Assembly (NCBI GenBank): GCA_016781505.1
Contig: JADDQF010000130.1
Location: 53,637 to 117,636, forward strand
Direction of reading: 5' to 3'
DNA: 64,000 nt
From: a bacterium
GTDB taxonomy: Bacteria; Chloroflexota; Chloroflexia; Chloroflexales; Kallotenuaceae
Below, piece after piece: positions 18,030-27,280 of this stretch (within the stretch, counting starts at the first letter, position 1; each line of letters opens with the position of its first letter). The position numbers and the translations under genes are program-made. Below the pieces are notes generated by a model that had not been told where the DNA came from, did no database searches, and was given only the letters and a program-made list of their open reading frames with translations.

Positions 18030-18310
18030 GGCGACGAAACAGAGGAGTACTTGTTCGCGTGTTTCCAGAGAGCCGGCGGGTGGTGCAAGCCGGCAACACA
18101 ACGACGAGGAATGGCGCTGTGGAGCCGAATTGTTTGTTTGAGCGGCGTTTGGCGCGGGAACTAGGCCTAGCTGAACGCAACTGGGGTGGAACCGCGGTGA
18201 ATCGGGGCGGCAGCAAGCGCTAAAGCCGCACCCTGCATCGTCCCCAGGTGGCACGTACCGGCGTACGACGATACGCCCTTACCGCCGCCTGGGGACCTTT
18301 GATTCTCCAG
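18030..18310 (+). promoter_or_regulatory. T-box riboswitch (glycine) upstream of glyS
   Basis: The leader carries the conserved T-box elements in order: GGAGTA near its start, the AG-bulge CAGAGAG, a GGTG apical motif in a hairpin, a specifier loop GAAT-GGC with Gly codon GGC at 18113-18115, and the T-box GGTGGAACCGCGG at 18185-18197. A terminator stem GTCCCCAGG (18240-18248) with CCTGGGGAC (18288-18296) follows and runs into CTTT. Uncharged tRNA-Gly would pair with GGC and with the T-box bulge, favour the antiterminator and turn on glyS. Confidence 0.9.
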
Positions 18311-18332
18311 GGGCAATCCAAAGGAGGCTGCA

Positions 18333-19949
<1,617 letters not shown>

Positions 19950-20064
19950 CGTCACATCTGCCGCGATCTCATACGCTTGCGGGCAAACCTCGGCCCAGGG
20001 CAGATCTACGGGTCTGCCCCTGGCCGGCACTAGGTTGTCCAACACTCTAAAGTGTAGCCGGAAC

Positions 20065-20823
20065 ATGAGAACATTCACCATTACCAGCCACGTTGCCGAT
20101 CAGGTTGCGGCGCTGGAAGCCAGCAGCGTCCGGCGGCGGGTGTTGTTGAAGCCGCTCAGCTGGGGGCTGTTCACGCTCATGGTTTTGGGTGTCGGACTGC
20201 TTGTGTTTATGGGACGAACGCAGATGGCCCTGGCAGTTGGCGGCGGAGGGCTGATCGCGCTGGTGCTGCTGGGGGTGGTGGCAGTGGCCGGCCCAAAAGA
20301 GCGCGATATTGCGATCAAGCGGGCCGGCGCGGCGGGCGAAGCCGTCCTACCTCAGCTGCTTCGCGCACTGCCCGACACGTATACCTTGCTCAACGGCGTA
20401 CCTGTGCCGGGCGCACGAGCCGACATCGACCATGTCCTCGTCGGGCCGCGCGGCATCTGGGCGATCGAGGCCAAGCATCATGTAGGCATGGTGCAATGTG
20501 TCGGCGATGCCTGGGGTTATGCGCGATTGGGCGCGGGCGGGATACCGCGATCGGGGCATATCGGTAATCCATCGCAGCAGGCGCGCCGCGCTGCAGAGGC
20601 ACTCCAACGCTTTCTGGCGCAACGCCGCCTCCCGCAGCACGTACAGCCGCTGGTCGTCTTCACTCACCCCAAGGTAGAGCTGACACTTGAAGCACCAACG
20701 GTGCCGATCATCCGGGCAGACGAAGTCCTTGCATTTCTGGCCCGCTCACCGGATCGTCTGGCGCCAGCGACCGTCGATCACCTTGTGGATACGCTTCGCA
20801 AGCTACGACCGCTTGCGTCATAA
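20065..20823 (+). CDS. NERD-domain membrane protein
   Basis: 252 residues from ATG 20065. The first ~85 residues include two hydrophobic segments (WGLFTLMVLGVGLLVFMG and LIALVLLGVVAVA). The cytoplasmic part is a nuclease-related (NERD) domain with AGAAGEAVLPQLL, DIDHVLVGPRGIWAIEAKHH and a GYARLG strand. The D-D/E-K pattern (DIDH, EAKHH) follows the restriction-endonuclease-like fold, so DNA cleavage or processing is possible, although most NERD proteins are uncharacterised. The frame upstream of 20065 overlaps glyS and is not coding. A hairpin overlaps its stop codon. Confidence 0.82.
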   Translation: MRTFTITSHVADQVAALEASSVRRRVLLKPLSWGLFTLMVLGVGLLVFMGRTQMALAVGGGGLIALVLLGVVAVAGPKERDIAIKRAGAAGEAVLPQLLRALPDTYTLLNGVPVPGARADIDHVLVGPRGIWAIEAKHHVGMVQCVGDAWGYARLGAGGIPRSGHIGNPSQQARRAAEALQRFLAQRRLPQHVQPLVVFTHPKVELTLEAPTVPIIRADEVLAFLARSPDRLAPATVDHLVDTLRKLRPLAS

Positions 20824-20837
20824 TCGCAAGCGGTCGT
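20805..20837. terminator. Terminator hairpin overlapping the NERD gene stop
   Basis: ACGACCGCTTGCG pairs perfectly with CGCAAGCGGTCGT (13 bp); the 7-nt loop contains the TAA stop. It sits between convergent genes and could work in both directions, although neither side has a long T-run. Confidence 0.6.
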
Positions 20838-20891
20838 CTGATGTATCGATTGATGTTCCTGTGACAGGTCTATCCGTCGCGTCGTCGCGCT

Positions 20892-21104
20892 TTAAGCCGC
20901 ACGATTGGGACTACGACGCAGGCGCAGGTTGCCGAAGGTCTTGAGGGAGCGCCAAAGGCTAACCAAAGTTGAATGCAAGCCTGCAAGCTGCGGAACAGCT
21001 GAATCCTGGCCGACTTGTTTCGCTCGACGCATCTGCTCGGCTTCCTTGAGCAGCATAGCCTGACGAGAGGCTGCCAGCAGTTCAAGGTCGTAGATATGTT
21101 GCAC
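20892..21104 (-). CDS. Small hypothetical protein, 70 residues
   Basis: Starts at GTG 21104 behind GGGAGGTGG on the minus strand, with good spacing. The product begins MQHIYDLELLAASRQAMLLKE; the first half is a charged amphipathic helix (EAEQMRRAKQVGQ) and the end is basic (LRLRRSPNR). No family recognised. Overlapping frames in this stretch have no comparable ribosome binding site. It lies downstream of the MoxR gene on the same strand after a hairpin. Confidence 0.6.
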   Translation of the reverse strand: MQHIYDLELLAASRQAMLLKEAEQMRRAKQVGQDSAVPQLAGLHSTLVSLWRSLKTFGNLRLRRSPNRAA

Positions 21105-21254
21105 TGTGCCACCTCCCGCCTAATCTATAACCTCACTATCTATAGCTGCGTAACCCACCAGGTAAAGGGAGTTACGTTGTAGCCATACGATACAGGCAGG
21201 CGCGACTTTTCGGCACAGTCTCAGGGCTAAACATTACCTCCGCACAAGGACACA

Positions 21255-21285
21255 TCCACCACTGCGGCTAAAGTCCAGTGGTGGA
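21255..21285 (-). terminator. Hairpin downstream of the MoxR ATPase gene
   Basis: TCCACCACTG pairs with CAGTGGTGGA (10 bp) around an 11-nt loop, about 50 bp beyond the MoxR stop. There is no T-run. The remaining ~150 bp before the small gene shows nothing else I can name. Confidence 0.45.
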
Positions 21286-21331
21286 CTGCCAACATACAGG
21301 CACGGCGCAACGCTGGGGCAGCTCTCGGCCG

Positions 21332-22321
21332 CTACTCAACCGGAACCGGCACGCGCTCCACGATGTGCTGCACAATCGTGGCGGTCGAGCGGCTGCGTAG
21401 GCGGGCTTCCGGCTGGAGCACCAGGCGATGCGCCAGGGCCGGCACTGCCAGGCGCTTCACATCGTCAGGCAGCACAAATGGACGGCCATTCAGTGCGGCG
21501 TAGGCTTGGCTGGCGCGGTACAACGCGAGCGAGCCACGGGGACTAGCGCCCAGCTCCAAATCGTCCGAGGTGCGCGTGGCACGCACCAATGCAACCAGAT
21601 ATTGTCGCACCACGTCGCTGACAGCGACATGGGCAACTGCTCTTTGCAGGGCATGAAGCTCGTCTGCCCGCACGATGGGCTGCATCTCAGCCAGCGGATC
21701 GGCGTTCCCATGGCGCAGCAAGATGCTGTCTTCTTCTTCCGCCGTCGGATAGCCAAGACTTAGCTTGAGCAGAAAGCGGTCGAGCTGCGCCTCGGGCAGC
21801 GGAAATGTACCTTCCAGCTCGATTGGGTTTTGTGTCGCCAGCACCAGGAATGGCCGCGGCAGCGGGCGCGTCTCGCCATCCAGCGTCACGGTGCGCTCCT
21901 GCATCGCCTCCAGCAGCGCCGACTGAGTGCGCGGCGTCGCACGATTGATTTCGTCGGCAAGCACAATCTGCGCGAAGATCGGACCAGGTCGAAACACAAA
22001 GTCGGCCAGCTTCTGATTGAAATACGACAAGCCCGTAACATCAGTGGGCAGCACATCCGGTGTGAACTGCATGCGCCGAAACTCGCAGTCAAGCGTACGC
22101 GCGAGGGCCCGCGCCAGCGTTGTCTTGCCCGTACCCGGGACATCTTCCAGCAACACATGACCTTCGCACAGCAAGGCGACCAGCAGCAACTCCACGATCT
22201 CCGTCTTGCCAACGACAACGCGACCGATCTGCGCCTGAATATCGGCGCCAAACTGCTGTACCGCCTGAATCGCTGTTTTGGTTGATGCTGCCTGCACTGC
22301 GGGCTCCTTTGCAACTGCCAT
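21332..22321 (-). CDS. MoxR family AAA+ ATPase
   Basis: About 329 residues. Walker A is EDVPGTGKTTLARAL near residue 60, Walker B is FAQIVLADEINRA, with sensor motifs FLVLATQNPIELEGTFPLPEAQLDRFLLK and ASPRGSLALYRASQAYA. The C-terminal lid ends ALAHRLVLQPEARLRS. MoxR proteins act as chaperones for the assembly or activation of other complexes, often with VWA and DUF58 proteins encoded next door; neither is adjacent here. ATG 22321 (GGTGAG just before it) is preferred over GTG 22327. Confidence 0.92.
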   Translation of the reverse strand: MAVAKEPAVQAASTKTAIQAVQQFGADIQAQIGRVVVGKTEIVELLLVALLCEGHVLLEDVPGTGKTTLARALARTLDCEFRRMQFTPDVLPTDVTGLSYFNQKLADFVFRPGPIFAQIVLADEINRATPRTQSALLEAMQERTVTLDGETRPLPRPFLVLATQNPIELEGTFPLPEAQLDRFLLKLSLGYPTAEEEDSILLRHGNADPLAEMQPIVRADELHALQRAVAHVAVSDVVRQYLVALVRATRTSDDLELGASPRGSLALYRASQAYAALNGRPFVLPDDVKRLAVPALAHRLVLQPEARLRSRSTATIVQHIVERVPVPVE

Positions 22322-22420
22322 TCTCACCGCAGTTTAACACACTTGGTTCACCAGGCCGCATCGTGGCACTGATTATGCTTACTGGCGGCTTGGCATCGCC
22401 TCAAGGTAACCTCTGGATAC

Positions 22421-22429
22421 TGCTATAAT
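22421..22429 (+). promoter_or_regulatory. Extended -10 promoter of rpoN
   Basis: TGCTATAAT, the same extended -10 form as at 2336-2344, lies about 58 bp before the rpoN ATG. The best -35-like sequence 17 bp upstream is weak. Confidence 0.5.
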
Positions 22430-22486
22430 ATGCATAGATTTTTTAACTTGATGTAAGCACCGAATGTTATGAGGAGCGAACAACCC

Positions 22487-23875
22487 ATGATGGATATGTC
22501 GATGGGGATGCAGATGACGCCGCAGATGCAGATGAAAGCATCCCCGGCGCTTATCGCGTTGAACAATATGCTGATCCTCTCGACGCTGGAACTACAGCAG
22601 ATGATCCAGCAGGAGCTGGAAGATAACCCGGCGCTTGAGGTGACCGAGCCGCAAGAAGAGCTCTGCCAGCGCTGTGGTCGCCCATACAGCGGCACCACCT
22701 GTATGCATTGTTTGCAAGAAGACATGCGGACGATCGAGGCCGACCGCGACGATTATACCGGGCCGCTGGAGGATGACGAGTTCGATCCGTTAATGTTGGT
22801 AGCAGCGCCACCGTCGCTTGGCGAATCCCTGCTGCGCGACTTACGCGCCAGTTTGGCACAGGAAGATCATTTCATTGGCGAGTATCTGATTGGCAGCTTG
22901 AACGACCAGGGCTATCTGGAAGGCACGTTGGAGGACGTGGCAGCCACGTTGGGCATCGACCTTGAGCGTGCTGAGCGAGTGCTCCGCAAGCTGCAAGATG
23001 TTGGCCCCGTCGGCGTCGGCGCCCGCAACGTACCTGAATGTTTGCTGCTGCAGCTGCGCCGCCTCAGCCAGGAAGGTGTAACGCAACCGCACGTCGAGCA
23101 GATCATCCGCAACCATTGGCTTGATCTGGGCGAGCATCGGTATGGCGCAATTGCTCAAGCTCTTGGCATCACCTACGACGAGGTCGTGGCTGCTCGTGAT
23201 TTTATCCGCCAGTATCTGCGGCCATATCCGCTGGAGCGGGGCAATATCGACGGCACCGTCAGCCCGACCCAGACCGCCTATCTTACGCCCGATGTTATTA
23301 TCCGTGAGGAGGAAGGCCGCCTGGTAGCGGAGGTCGTCGAAAGCCAGCGCTACTTTTTGCGCCTCAACCCGCTGTACCAGGAGCTGGCGCGCCAGGCTAT
23401 GCGCGGCAACGAGGCGGGCGTGTCGATGGAAGAAAAGGACCACCTGACGCAGTTTGTGGGCCGCGCCCAGCTCTTTCTGACTAACCTGCGCCAGCGCCGC
23501 GAAACGATCCGCCGCATCGCGACCTACCTGATCGAGCGTCAGGAGCCATTTTTGCGACACGGTGTGCGCCATCTGGAACCGTTAACGCGGGCCGAAGTTG
23601 CCGGGGCGATTGGCGTGCACGAGTCGACAGTTAGCCGCGCGACCGCCAACAAGCACGTTCAGATTCCATCGCACGAAGTGATTCCGTTCAGCCACTTTTT
23701 CACGGCCTCGCTGAGCATCAAGGACGTGCTGCTGGAGCTGGTGACCAAAGAAGCGCGGCCGTTGACCGACCAGGAGTTGGTTGAGATGCTGCGGGAGCGG
23801 GGCTTTGACGTTGCGCGCCGGACGGTGGCCAAGTATCGCAACCAGCTTAAGATCCTGCCCTCCACACTCCGCTAA
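22487..23875 (+). CDS. rpoN: RNA polymerase sigma-54 factor with zinc-ribbon insert
   Basis: About 462 residues from ATG 22487, chosen because GAGGAG lies 10 nt upstream; an earlier ATG at 22469 is possible. Region I is Met/Gln-rich (MQMTPQMQM, LELQQMIQQELEDNPALE). Next comes an unusual CQRC-N8-CMHC zinc ribbon where the variable acidic Region II normally lies. The core-binding region (VGPVGVGARNVPECLLLQLRRL) and the C-terminal RpoN box RRTVAKYRNQL follow. It directs RNA polymerase to -24/-12 promoters that need an AAA+ activator; none with a GAFTGA loop is in the window. A -24/-12 candidate lies upstream of the MFS gene. Confidence 0.93.
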   Translation: MMDMSMGMQMTPQMQMKASPALIALNNMLILSTLELQQMIQQELEDNPALEVTEPQEELCQRCGRPYSGTTCMHCLQEDMRTIEADRDDYTGPLEDDEFDPLMLVAAPPSLGESLLRDLRASLAQEDHFIGEYLIGSLNDQGYLEGTLEDVAATLGIDLERAERVLRKLQDVGPVGVGARNVPECLLLQLRRLSQEGVTQPHVEQIIRNHWLDLGEHRYGAIAQALGITYDEVVAARDFIRQYLRPYPLERGNIDGTVSPTQTAYLTPDVIIREEEGRLVAEVVESQRYFLRLNPLYQELARQAMRGNEAGVSMEEKDHLTQFVGRAQLFLTNLRQRRETIRRIATYLIERQEPFLRHGVRHLEPLTRAEVAGAIGVHESTVSRATANKHVQIPSHEVIPFSHFFTASLSIKDVLLELVTKEARPLTDQELVEMLRERGFDVARRTVAKYRNQLKILPSTLR

Positions 23876-23887
23876 CCATTTCAGCAC

Positions 23888-23931
23888 AACGCCAAGGTTG
23901 CTAAAGCAGATGCTTTTGGCTCCTTGGCGTT
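23888..23931 (+). terminator. Nested hairpin after rpoN
   Basis: AACGCCAAGG (23888-23897) pairs with CCTTGGCGTT (23922-23931), and an inner AAAGCA/TGCTTT stem sits inside the loop. It starts 12 nt after the rpoN stop. No T-run follows, so it may be an RNA-stabilising structure rather than a full terminator. Confidence 0.5.
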
Positions 23932-23986
23932 ATGATTCATAGCTTTGTTGGGCAGCAGGAAGCCTGGCATAGGTTTTGGTATAGCA

Positions 23987-24289
23987 ATGATCAAAAGCAA
24001 CATTGGAGCAGTGCTGTTTGGCCTGCTGGAAGGCCTGCTGTTGTTGCGCCTGGTAGCCTTGCTCTTTGCCGGGCGGCCGGACAATCCATGGCTGGCACTC
24101 GTCCTGGCATTGACGGCACCACTCACTGTTCCGTTTCGTGTCCTTGACCAATGGGCTGGACAACCACGTTTCGGTGCGCGGCTCGAGCTGGCTACCCTGG
24201 CTGCTATGCTGCTGCTCGGACTCGGCGCGGCAGGATGGCTATGGTATCGCCAGCGGCGAGCAGTCACGCAGCAGGATGCCGGGGGATAA
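23987..24289 (+). CDS. YggT-like small membrane protein
   Basis: 100 residues with an N-terminal hydrophobic helix, then AGRPDNPWLALVLALTAPLT and VPFRVLDQW, and a second hydrophobic helix before a basic tail (WYRQRRAV). The NPW...LTAPL..PFR pattern resembles YggT proteins (inner-membrane, unknown function). A TTG-initiated extension from 23945 is possible; ATG 23987 is used here. It is the first of a run of small membrane-protein genes reading toward the lipid kinase. Confidence 0.6.
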   Translation: MIKSNIGAVLFGLLEGLLLLRLVALLFAGRPDNPWLALVLALTAPLTVPFRVLDQWAGQPRFGARLELATLAAMLLLGLGAAGWLWYRQRRAVTQQDAGG

Positions 24290-24340
24290 GACTGGCAGGG
24301 ATCTGCCGTCAGATCATGAAGCACAACTGGGCGGTCCAGC

Positions 24341-24784
24341 ATGGATGACTCGCTACGCACATTTGGTTTCGTGCTCCTGAGCCTGTTGTTGATCGGCGTT
24401 GTGCTCGGCGCGATCATGCTGGCCATCGTTTGGCGGAGCCTGCGGCGCATCAAGCTGCCGCCGAACGCCGACTTTTTCACCACGGTGCGCGCTGTACCGC
24501 TTGGGCTGGTAGTCGGCCTGGATCTGCTTGATCTCGGGCTTGATATGTTCGCAGCGCCGCTTGTGTGGATCGTGTTGAACCGCTTCAAGCTCCAGGCGCT
24601 CCGGAATGTCGCCGCGTTTGAAGCGATCGTGCCTTTTACCCAGCCAGTACCAACCCTGACGATTGCCTGGTTTGCGGCACGGCTGCTCAACCTGGGCGAT
24701 CCGCCGCGCGCTCACGATTCAACGATCCTGGACACTGATGAAAATGGGCCGAGCGAATTCGCTCCGCGCACAGGGAGGCGCTAA
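24341..24784 (+). CDS. Hypothetical membrane protein, 147 residues
   Basis: An N-terminal helix (FVLLSLLLIGVVLGAIMLAI), a basic turn RSLRRIKLP, one or two longer amphipathic hydrophobic segments (PLGLVVGLDLLDLGLDMFAA, PLVWIVLNRF) and a hydrophilic tail. No family recognised. Its stop codon overlaps the first base of the next ATG (TAATG), so the two are very probably translated together. Confidence 0.65.
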   Translation: MDDSLRTFGFVLLSLLLIGVVLGAIMLAIVWRSLRRIKLPPNADFFTTVRAVPLGLVVGLDLLDLGLDMFAAPLVWIVLNRFKLQALRNVAAFEAIVPFTQPVPTLTIAWFAARLLNLGDPPRAHDSTILDTDENGPSEFAPRTGRR

Positions 24785-25095
24785 TGGGCTTAATTGAACT
24801 TTTGATTTTGCTGGTGATTGCCGGCATTTGTGGCGTAATCGCGGAGTTTATTGTTGGCTTTAGCCCTGGCGGCTTCGTTGTGTCGATCGTTGTCGGCGTG
24901 ATCGGCGCTTATCTAGGCAGCTATTTGGCTAATCAGCTCGGCTTGCCCCAGTACTTACCGGTATCGCTGCTCTTGCCGACCACAGCCTACAACTTCTCGA
25001 TGCTCTGGGCGGTCATCGGTTCAATTCTGCTGGTTGCTTTGATCAAAGCTCTACGCAGCGGTGGTCGTGGACGCCGCCGTGGCCGGCTGTTATAG
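24784..25095 (+). CDS. GlsB/YeaQ/YmgE family membrane protein
   Basis: 103 residues with three hydrophobic stretches. The family pattern is clear: LVIAGICGVIAEFIVG, then GGFVVSIVVGVIGAYLGSYL, and a final helix before an Arg-rich end (RSGGRGRRRGRLL). Proteins of this family (transglycosylase-associated) are stress-linked inner-membrane proteins of unknown mechanism. Translationally coupled to the preceding gene and two bases from the following lipid-kinase gene. Confidence 0.82.
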   Translation: MGLIELLILLVIAGICGVIAEFIVGFSPGGFVVSIVVGVIGAYLGSYLANQLGLPQYLPVSLLLPTTAYNFSMLWAVIGSILLVALIKALRSGGRGRRRGRLL

Positions 25096-25097
25096 CT

Positions 25098-25997
25098 ATG
25101 CAGGCATGGGCGATCATCAACCCGCAGGCCGGCACTGCAACTGATGTCCAAACTGTGATCGACGGCCTGGGCCGCTTGGGGATCACCACTGTTAAAACCA
25201 CCTCGTCGCCGGGCGACGCAAAGCGTCTGGCCCACGAAGCAGTTGCCGATGGATGCGAGCTGGTCGTGGCAGCGGGCGGTGATGGCACGATCAATGAGGT
25301 GGTCAATGGCCTGGCGACTGATTTTGCGCAAGCCCGCCTCGGCATTATTCCGCTGGGTACCGGCAACGACTTTGTGCGCTCGGTCAACATTCCCACCGAG
25401 CGCAACGCGGCGCTGAAGGTGCTGGATGAGGCCCGCGCAATGGCGATCGACGTTGTGTCTGTGACCAGCGATGAAAGGCGCTATTTCATCAACGTTTCGG
25501 CTGGCGGATTCAGTGGGCTGGTCGACGAGAAGCTCACAGCTGAAATGAAGCGTGCCTGGGGCCCGCTCGCGTATCTGCGCTCGGCGGCCATGGCCTTGCC
25601 GGATCTCACCGATTATCACACTTATCTTACCTTTGACGACGAGGAGCAGCAGGAAGTCAAAACGTATAACATTGTGGTCGCCAATGCCCGATTTGTCGCC
25701 GGTGGCATTCCAATTGCCCCGCAAGCCGAGCTGGACGACGGGCTGTTCGACGTGATGATTGTGCCCGCGGCGTCGTTATCACAGCTAGCGCTGGTGGCGC
25801 CAAAAATTATGCTCGGCCAGCATGTCGACGACGAGCGGCTCTTGTTTCGCCGCGCGCGGAAGTTGCGCGTCGACTCGCAGCCAAAGATGTGGTTCAACGC
25901 GGATGGCGAGCTGGTCGGCAACGAGCCCTCGACCTTTGAGCTGTTGCCGCGGGCGCTGAACGTTATCGTCGGCCCGGAGAAACCGGCCGAGGCTTAG
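25098..25997 (+). CDS. Diacylglycerol/lipid kinase (YegS/BmrU family)
   Basis: 299 residues. The N-terminal nucleotide-binding fold starts MQAWAIINPQAGT and carries the signature VAAGGDGTINEVVNGL, followed by LGIIPLGTGNDFVRS. The C-terminal beta-sandwich includes NVSAGGFSGLVDE, DDGLFDVMIV and WFNADGELVGNEP. Such enzymes phosphorylate diacylglycerol or related lipids at the membrane. It starts two bases after the GlsB-like stop, so it is part of the same operon. Confidence 0.92.
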   Translation: MQAWAIINPQAGTATDVQTVIDGLGRLGITTVKTTSSPGDAKRLAHEAVADGCELVVAAGGDGTINEVVNGLATDFAQARLGIIPLGTGNDFVRSVNIPTERNAALKVLDEARAMAIDVVSVTSDERRYFINVSAGGFSGLVDEKLTAEMKRAWGPLAYLRSAAMALPDLTDYHTYLTFDDEEQQEVKTYNIVVANARFVAGGIPIAPQAELDDGLFDVMIVPAASLSQLALVAPKIMLGQHVDDERLLFRRARKLRVDSQPKMWFNADGELVGNEPSTFELLPRALNVIVGPEKPAEA

Positions 25998-26071
25998 CCC
26001 AAGGAGTGTGGGCATGGCCTGATACGCTTGCGGCCGGACGTTTGTTGATGATGCAGGCTTATGGAGGTTTT

Positions 26072-26758
26072 ATGACAGACCGTGAGGGTCCAATTCCAGC
26101 CGGACATACACCACAACACAATGTATCGATGGAGCCACGTCCCGATCCAACTCCCGATCAGGATCAGGGTGACAGCACCGAATTTCTGGAGCAGTTGGCG
26201 GGAACGCACGCGGATGCGACAGGATACTTCGACGACGAGGATGTCGAGCAGACGCAGGATATCACCATGACCGACGTCTACCAGGGCGAAACAGACGTCA
26301 ATCAAGAGCGGCGCGAGTCCAGCGAGTCACTTTCGCTGCTCGAATCCCTTGAGCTGCGTGAGGGCGAGACCGATGACGCAATGGTTGCGGTCGAGGAAGG
26401 CCTCACGTATGTCCCGCCGATCGACCCGCCGATCGAGATCGACCCCGACCATCCCGAGAGCATTCAAGTAGCTGCGGGCACGGCTTTGGACGCTGACCAG
26501 GAGGACGACACCTACGGCGGCTTCGATTCCGGCCGCACCGCCGAAGACGACATGGTTGCACGAGTACGACGGGCATTGCTCAATGACAGCACGACCACGC
26601 ATCTCGCTGACCGGCTGCAGATCGTCACGGTTCACGGCACCATTACCCTACGCGGCATGGTCGACGACCTGGACGACACGGACAACATCGTCGCAGTTGT
26701 GAGCGACATACCCGGCGTTGAGGCGGTGCGCGACGAGACAACCGTACGCGGATTGTAA
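26072..26758 (+). CDS. BON-domain protein with acidic disordered N-terminus
   Basis: 228 residues from ATG 26072, behind ATGGAGG. The first ~155 residues are highly acidic and Gln/Thr-rich, with no predicted fold. The C-terminal ~70 residues are a BON domain: DDMVARVRRALLNDS, VTVHGTITLRGMVDD and a final strand VEAVRDETTV. BON domains bind phospholipid or other membrane components, often in osmotic protection. There is no signal peptide, so it is probably cytoplasmic, at the inner face of the membrane. Follows the lipid kinase gene by about 75 bp. Confidence 0.75.
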   Translation: MTDREGPIPAGHTPQHNVSMEPRPDPTPDQDQGDSTEFLEQLAGTHADATGYFDDEDVEQTQDITMTDVYQGETDVNQERRESSESLSLLESLELREGETDDAMVAVEEGLTYVPPIDPPIEIDPDHPESIQVAAGTALDADQEDDTYGGFDSGRTAEDDMVARVRRALLNDSTTTHLADRLQIVTVHGTITLRGMVDDLDDTDNIVAVVSDIPGVEAVRDETTVRGL

Positions 26759-26784
26759 CCGAGCGCAGCATCGTTAAAACAAAA

Positions 26785-26814
26785 AACCGTCAGGTCGCCA
26801 TCGGCCCGGCGGTT
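26785..26814. terminator. Bidirectional terminator between convergent genes
   Basis: AACCGTC-A-GGTCG pairs with CGGCC-C-GGCGGTT around a CCAT loop. On the plus strand CTTTGTGTTT follows. On the minus strand the hairpin runs into TTTTTTGTTTT, a strong intrinsic terminator for the membrane-protein gene at 26837-27241. Confidence 0.75.
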
Positions 26815-26836
26815 CTTTGTGTTTGGGAGCTTGCGC

Positions 26837-27241
26837 TTATTGGCGCCGCGTCTGCCACCAGCGCATGGCGCTGACCAGCAGCGCACCAACAAAGACGGCG
26901 CCAAAAAACGGTCCGATGTGGGTAAAGAACAAGAATTTATGAACGGGATTGACGCGTCCCGGCGAGAAGAACCAGCCCAGCACCAGCGTTTCCACCACCA
27001 GCACCGCCGTGCGCGCCAAAGGCCAGCGGTTCAGCACGGGAGCTAACAACCATTCATCGGCCAGGCCTAACGCGACAAAAAAGAGAATATTGGTCGCGAT
27101 CCGTAGCTGCAGCGGATTGATTGTGCGCAGCGGCGTCGAAAGGATGATCAGCGCGCCGACAATAACCGCCATCAAAGCAAGACGCCCAAAAATAGTCGAC
27201 AGCCGCGAAGACTGCCGCAAAGTTGTACTTGTTGTAGCCAT
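26837..27241 (-). CDS. Hypothetical membrane protein, 134 residues
   Basis: Four hydrophobic helices after a short Ser/Thr-rich N-terminus: LALMAVIVGALIILS, ATNILFFVALGLADEWLLA, AVLVVETLVLGWFF and HIGPFFGAVFVGALLVSAM. The protein ends with a basic WWQTRRQ. No family recognised. It is followed by a strong terminator and appears to be a single transcription unit, separated by about 40 bp from the large glycosyltransferase-like gene. Confidence 0.6.
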   Translation of the reverse strand: MATTSTTLRQSSRLSTIFGRLALMAVIVGALIILSTPLRTINPLQLRIATNILFFVALGLADEWLLAPVLNRWPLARTAVLVVETLVLGWFFSPGRVNPVHKFLFFTHIGPFFGAVFVGALLVSAMRWWQTRRQ

Positions 27242-27280
27242 ACAATCATGATACCACGAGCGCCGCCTGCACTTCGGGCG

